Assembly (NCBI RefSeq): GCF_024166365.1
Contig: NC_064819.1
Span: 207,601,293 to 207,665,292, forward strand
Reading direction: 5' to 3'
DNA from: Elephas maximus indicus
Lineage: Eukaryota > Chordata > Mammalia > Proboscidea > Elephantidae
Length of the DNA: 64,000 nt
A model generated the notes under the pieces. The model searched no databases and was not told the origin of the DNA. It saw only the letters and a list, made by a program, of their open reading frames with translations. The position numbers and the translations under genes were made by a program. Positions 60,150 to 64,000 of the stretch are shown here, piece by piece; positions within the stretch are counted from its first letter, which is position 1; each line of letters begins with the position of its first letter.

Positions 60150-60420
60150 CCTGGGGGCTCATCTTCCAGCACTATATCAGACAATGTTCTGCTGCTATCC
60201 ATAAGGTTTTCACTGGCTAATGCTTTTCAGAAGTAGACTGCCGGGTCCTTCTTCCTAGTCTGTCTTAGTCTGGAAGCTCAGCTGAAACCTGTCCTCCATG
60301 GGAAACCCTGCTGGTATCTGAATACTGGTGGCATAGCTTCCAGCATCACAGCAACATGCAAGCCCCCACAGTTTAACAAACTGACAGACGTGTGGGGGTT
60401 CATTGGGTTAGTGGTTTTTA

Positions 60421-61077
60421 AAGTAAGCATTTCAAAATTTTAAAAAATTGTCACTTTACTAGCCACCTGTTCCTCAGTTTTCAAAGTATTATTCATTTTC
60501 TGACACTTCTGTAGCTGCATTTTACTTAAAACACCACATTTAAAACGAAGAATGTTTTCAAAACAGGCGATTGATATTTTTTATCTGAGTCAGAGACCTC
60601 CAGTTTTCCAAAAGACATAAACAGGCTGGAAGGTAAAACATGCAGAATGACCGCTGATTAAAAAAAAAAAAAAAAATTTAGTAAAGACATATTAAAAGGG
60701 AGCTGTCTTTTTCACAGTGAAAAAAAAAAATAAAAGTAGGAGTAGTTTCAAAGAGTGGAAAGGAAATTGTTGACACAGAAGTTTCTGGCTGTCCCATTGG
60801 CCAGGACAAACTGCACATGGCTGTTAGAGGCAGTACTTGGTGGGTCTGTGGAAAATGTACCACAATCATTTAACCACAGAGTTTAGAAACATATAACTTA
60901 GACTGACGTCACGTTTCCTTTCTTTCATATGTAGGATTTTGTATTTTTAAGGAAAGGAAAACTTCTTGCTCCATGCCTGAGTAAATACTAATGTCTATTC
61001 CAATCCAAAAATGTATAGAAGATCAGACCTGATTATCAGAAAATTTGCTAACAGATGTAGTCATAACAATAACATGT
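60421..61077. other. Intergenic stretch, no gene recognised
   Basis: AT-rich DNA with A runs at 60660-60676 and 60720-60730. No motif-bearing frame and no repeat recognised. Confidence 0.5.
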
Positions 61078-61248
61078 TGTTGTCTTTAATTGCCATCAAG
61101 TCAGCTCAGGCTCATGGCAACCTTAAGTATAGTGCAACAAAACATTGCCTAGTCCTGTGCCACCATCTTCACAGTTGTTGGTATGTTTGGGCTCATTTTC
61201 CAGCACTACATCAGTCAGTATTCTGTTGTGATCCATAAGATCACATGA
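61078..61248 (-). mobile_element. RTE-related / SINE fragment
   Basis: TTGCCATCAAGTCAGCTCAG (tail-like), AACATTGCCTAGTCCTGTGC and TTCCAGCACTACATCAGTCA. Same composite order as the element at 35105. Confidence 0.65.
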
Positions 61249-62639
61249 CAGAACCTGATTACATTGCATCAAATTGCATCGCATTGAGTTATATTATGGA
61301 CGGTGATAATCTCTACTCAAAGCCTACTGCGTGATTAAATCATAATGGCCTATGGCCAGGATTTCAATACACATTTTTTTTTGGGGGGAGGGTTGGGGGA
61401 CTCAATTTGATCCATAACACCTTGGTTAGATATTTAACTGTCTTTGAAACTCTGCAATAGGACTATTAGATCCCGGCCTTGTATATGATTTTTTTTTTTT
61501 TTTTTCTCCTCTGCTTCTTTATGTACAACCAAAAAGGCCCTCTGGCTTTCATATTGGCCTTCAAAAGGTTGTGACTCACCCTCAGTTGTTCATTATCTTT
61601 CTGTTTGTCAATGACACTTAGCAATAGCCATCCAATCCTGTTATTCTTATAGCTACTATTTCTTCCATCAGTCGTACATTTCACTTGCTAGTGCCTTCTT
61701 TTCCACCAGCTCACTCCCCCGATTCACCACTAGTGAAGGATTTAAGACTAGAATTGCCAGCTTCTACCAGGGGCTGTCTGTGCTTCACCTACCACCACTG
61801 GTAGTGTTCTCATTGCCTGCTGAGCAGTGAGTAATTCAGGTCTTAACCCTGTCTTATCATGTGCATTCTTGGACAGCATTACTTACAGTATCAACTATGA
61901 CAGATTAGTTATTCTGTAAGCAGAGATTGAGACAAGTATGGGGTGGCAGATGTTTATTGTGGATCACACCTGTGAAAGGAAGGTGGTAGCAACAGGATTG
62001 GACAGTAGGAAAAGTAGAACTGCAATGCAGACCCAACAAAGCATTGGCCAAATCCAGCAAGGAGCTTGGTCTAACTTTGGGCTGAAATAGCTGGACATTT
62101 CAACCCTACCTCACTGAGTTGCCAGATGTAGGCTGCCCCAGGAAGGGCATGCCCTCAGGTGAATGGGTCCCTAAAGCTAAGGCGAACCCTGAGGGAGATG
62201 ACAGGTGGAGGCTGTCTCCTGCACTCCAGCAAGTCCTTCCTGGGAGGGGGTTCTTGGTAGCGCATCTTGGTATCTACCACAGTAGATGTTTAACAAATAT
62301 CAGATGCATCATTGACTAGATTATCTTAATTGGGAAAGACGTGGGCAGGAGGAAGGAGGCTGGTCCAATAGGCCTGGCTAGAGATTATGCCTGATAGGAC
62401 AGGCTCCTGGATCTGGAAAAGGTAATGATGAGGGGCAGGGGCAACTGTGCTGCCAGCATTTGGAAGAGCCCATTTCTGAAGAGTGGGCTCAGCTTAAGAG
62501 GAAAAATAGATCTATTCCTTCTCTTCTCCCTTACAAAACACCCCAAATGACCTAAATCTGATTTGATGTCAGAATTCGACTTATAAGGATTCTAGGGTGA
62601 TTTCAAGTAATTTCTGAAGTATATGCTTAATGCTCCTGG
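61249..62639. other. Intergenic stretch, no gene recognised
   Basis: Unique-looking DNA with a short T run at about 61490-61505. Open frames are short and lack motifs. Confidence 0.5.
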
Positions 62640-62749
62640 GGTGGAATCCTAGATTTATAGAATTTAATAATTGAAAGAATCAACTCATTCAATATCCTTA
62701 TTTTACACAAGAAAAACTTGAGGTTCAGAGAAGTCAAATAAAATCCTAG
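62640..62749 (+). repeat. MIR element, left part, split by LTR
   Basis: TTTTACACAAGAAAAACTTG and AGGTTCAGAGAAGTCAAATA. Continues at 63176 with CCCAAGATCACACAA, the next part of MIR. Confidence 0.6.
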
Positions 62750-63175
62750 TGCATTCATTTCCTAGGACTGTTGCAACAAAATGCATAAACTGGGTGGCTT
62801 ATAAGAACAGAAATTTAGTGTCTCACAGTCCTGGAGACTAGGATTCCAATCAATGTGTTGACTAGGCCATATTCCCCCTGAAACATACGGGGAGATCTTT
62901 TCTTCTCTCTCCTAGCTTCTGGCATCCCCAGGCATTCCTTGGCTTGAAGATGCATCTTCACATGCCTGTCCTTCTTCTGTCTGTCTTTCTGTGTCTCTTG
63001 TCATGTTTTATGAGGACATCACTCGTATGGGATTAGGACCCACACTACTTCAGTATGACCTCATGTTAACTGATAATATCTTCAAAGATCTTATCTCAAA
63101 CAAGGTCACATTCACAAGTACTAAGGGTTAAGACTTCAACATGTCTTTTTGGGGAACACAATTCAATCCTTAACA
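62750..63175 (-). mobile_element. Solo LTR, MaLR-type, inside MIR
   Basis: 426 bp from TGCATTCATTTCCTAGGACT to TCAATCCTTAACA, with GGTGGCTTATAAGAACAGAA and CTCACAGTCCTGGAGACTAG inside, typical of reversed MaLR-type LTRs. The target duplication is not clear (CCTAG versus CCCAA). Confidence 0.75.
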
Positions 63176-63478
63176 CCCAAGATCACACAAACAATATGTT
63201 GTTACCATGGGCCTAAATCCTGGCTCTCCTCCCTTTTAGGCCTGCTGTTCATTCTGCTCCTACTCAAAGACTGGTGGTGCCTTCTGACTTTTGCCATTTA
63301 TACATGCACTTGTGCACTGGAGTTCTTATTAGCTGAGTTCATAGCTGTAATAAAGCTCTGGTTTGGAACAAGCCACTGGAGTCCACTACCTCATGCCCAA
63401 ATCTGTGTGTTTAAATTTCTACTGAAGAAATGAACATTTCACTCAAATGTAGCCAACCAATCAATCAATATAAGTGAC

Positions 63479-63722
63479 CGGGGATGGATTACCCAAAAAG
63501 CAGTTTATCCACAGGTTTATTTGTGTTCACTTACGGTTTTTTTTTTTTTTTTTTTACTAATCTGTAGCTTACAATTTCACATGGGTTTTACTACATCTTT
63601 GATGTGGCGAAAAACAGGTAAAATTGTACAGTGCAGATTAGTAAGCACAAGTAAGCCAGTGTGTACCTTGCTTAAATTAATATAAGCCCGTGTATGCTTG
63701 CTTACTGGTTAAGCTGCCCCTG
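63479..63722. mobile_element. Palindromic hAT-like MITE, copy 2
   Basis: 244 bp. Left end CGGGGATGGATTACCCA and right end reversed CAGGGGCAGCTTAACCAG are terminal inverted repeats. The halves mirror each other: ACTAATCTGTAGCTTACAAT in the left arm against TGTACAGTGCAGATTAGT in the right. The exact ends are flanked by TAAGTGAC (63471-63478) and TAAGTGAT (63723-63730), an 8-bp duplication with one mismatch. A poly-T run near 63537-63555 and a partial duplication around 63665-63705 lengthen it relative to copy 1. No coding frame. Confidence 0.78.
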
Positions 63723-64000
63723 TAAGTGATTCATATCAGGTCGTTTATTATTTTATTCTTCCCACAAATATTTGTTAAAGGCCAATATATGCTAGGTTCG
63801 TTGCTAATTTTTTGGAACATAAGATTAAATAAAAGCAAAATGAACTCAACTCTTTTAGAGTTTATGGTCTAATGAAGCCTAGAGTCTAGTGTAAAATCCT
63901 TTCTGACTACTCCAGAGAGAGGTACATTTTAAAGAAACTACAGAATAGGAGCTCAGAAAGAAGAGGCTGGGGAAATGAACTCAGAAGTTCATATTTTGCC

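Larger units (their letters stand above)
57190..60420 (-). mobile_element. RTE-clade LINE, nearly full length but broken
   Basis: About 3.2 kb, from the reversed AAC terminus TTGTTGTTGTTGTTAGGTGC at 57208 to a 5' untranslated region at 60150-60420. It contains the endonuclease frame (60149-59160), the reverse transcriptase frame (59147-58365) and further RT and C-terminal pieces down to 57240. The proteins resemble BovB-like RTE elements known in Afrotheria. In-frame stops and frameshifts separate the blocks, so it cannot move by itself. Confidence 0.92.

Noticed and set aside
44100-64000. Counterpart of the human TT>A lupus-risk enhancer downstream of TNFAIP3
   Set aside because: In human it lies about 42 kb from the promoter; the corresponding place may be beyond the window, and I could not identify it by eye.

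Overview
This is vertebrate nuclear DNA from a placental mammal and almost certainly from an afrotherian, with elephant or a close paenungulate relative the best guess. The diagnosis rests on about 36 copies of AfroSINE (tRNA-derived head, then a tail ending in a 'gagtcggaatcgactcgacggca' type motif) and at least six copies of an RTE-clade LINE whose 3' end resembles the AfroSINE tail. Older mammalian repeats (MIR, L2, L1, MER5-like, MaLR-type LTRs) fill much of the rest.

The window holds one protein-coding gene, TNFAIP3 (A20), complete on the + strand. A CpG island at about 27366-28300 carries the promoter: an AP-1 site, a (GGGGC)7 array, an E-box and two NF-kB sites. Non-coding exon 1 ends at 28248. 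Eight coding exons follow (31549-31858, 35605-35795, 36439-36586, 36957-37127, 38359-38539, 39888-40807, 41701-41882, 42836-43120). All introns are GT-AG and the spliced reading frame is 2373 nt, giving 790 residues, the same length as human A20. The OTU catalytic residues D70, C103 and H256 and all seven A20-type zinc fingers are intact. The 3' UTR ends after an AATAAA at 44018-44023.

1-27.2 kb is intergenic: unique DNA, an L2 fossil, AfroSINEs, two RTE copies (15.6-17.6 kb on +, 20.4-22.1 kb on -) each split by a later insertion, and a palindromic hAT-like element at 27.2 kb. 28.2-43.1 kb is the gene, with six AfroSINEs in introns 4 to 8. 44-64 kb is downstream intergenic DNA: L1 pieces, truncated RTE copies, a twin-primed (internally inverted) RTE at 52-53 kb, three solo LTRs (two with good 5-bp duplications), a nearly full-length but broken RTE on the - strand at 57.2-60.4 kb, and a second palindromic hAT-like element at 63.5-63.7 kb.

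The observations most worth following are: a palindromic hAT-like MITE family with 8-bp target duplications; a tRNA-Gly-headed SINE whose body resembles the RTE 5' region; inverted same-subtype AfroSINEs flanking TNFAIP3 exons 6 and 7; a 13-codon uORF in exon 1; and A20 substitutions at residues 108 and 207, the two positions of the archaic human T108A/I207L allele. Everything here is read by eye; no alignment or database search was run. Repeat boundaries are accurate to about 5-20 bp unless a target duplication is stated.
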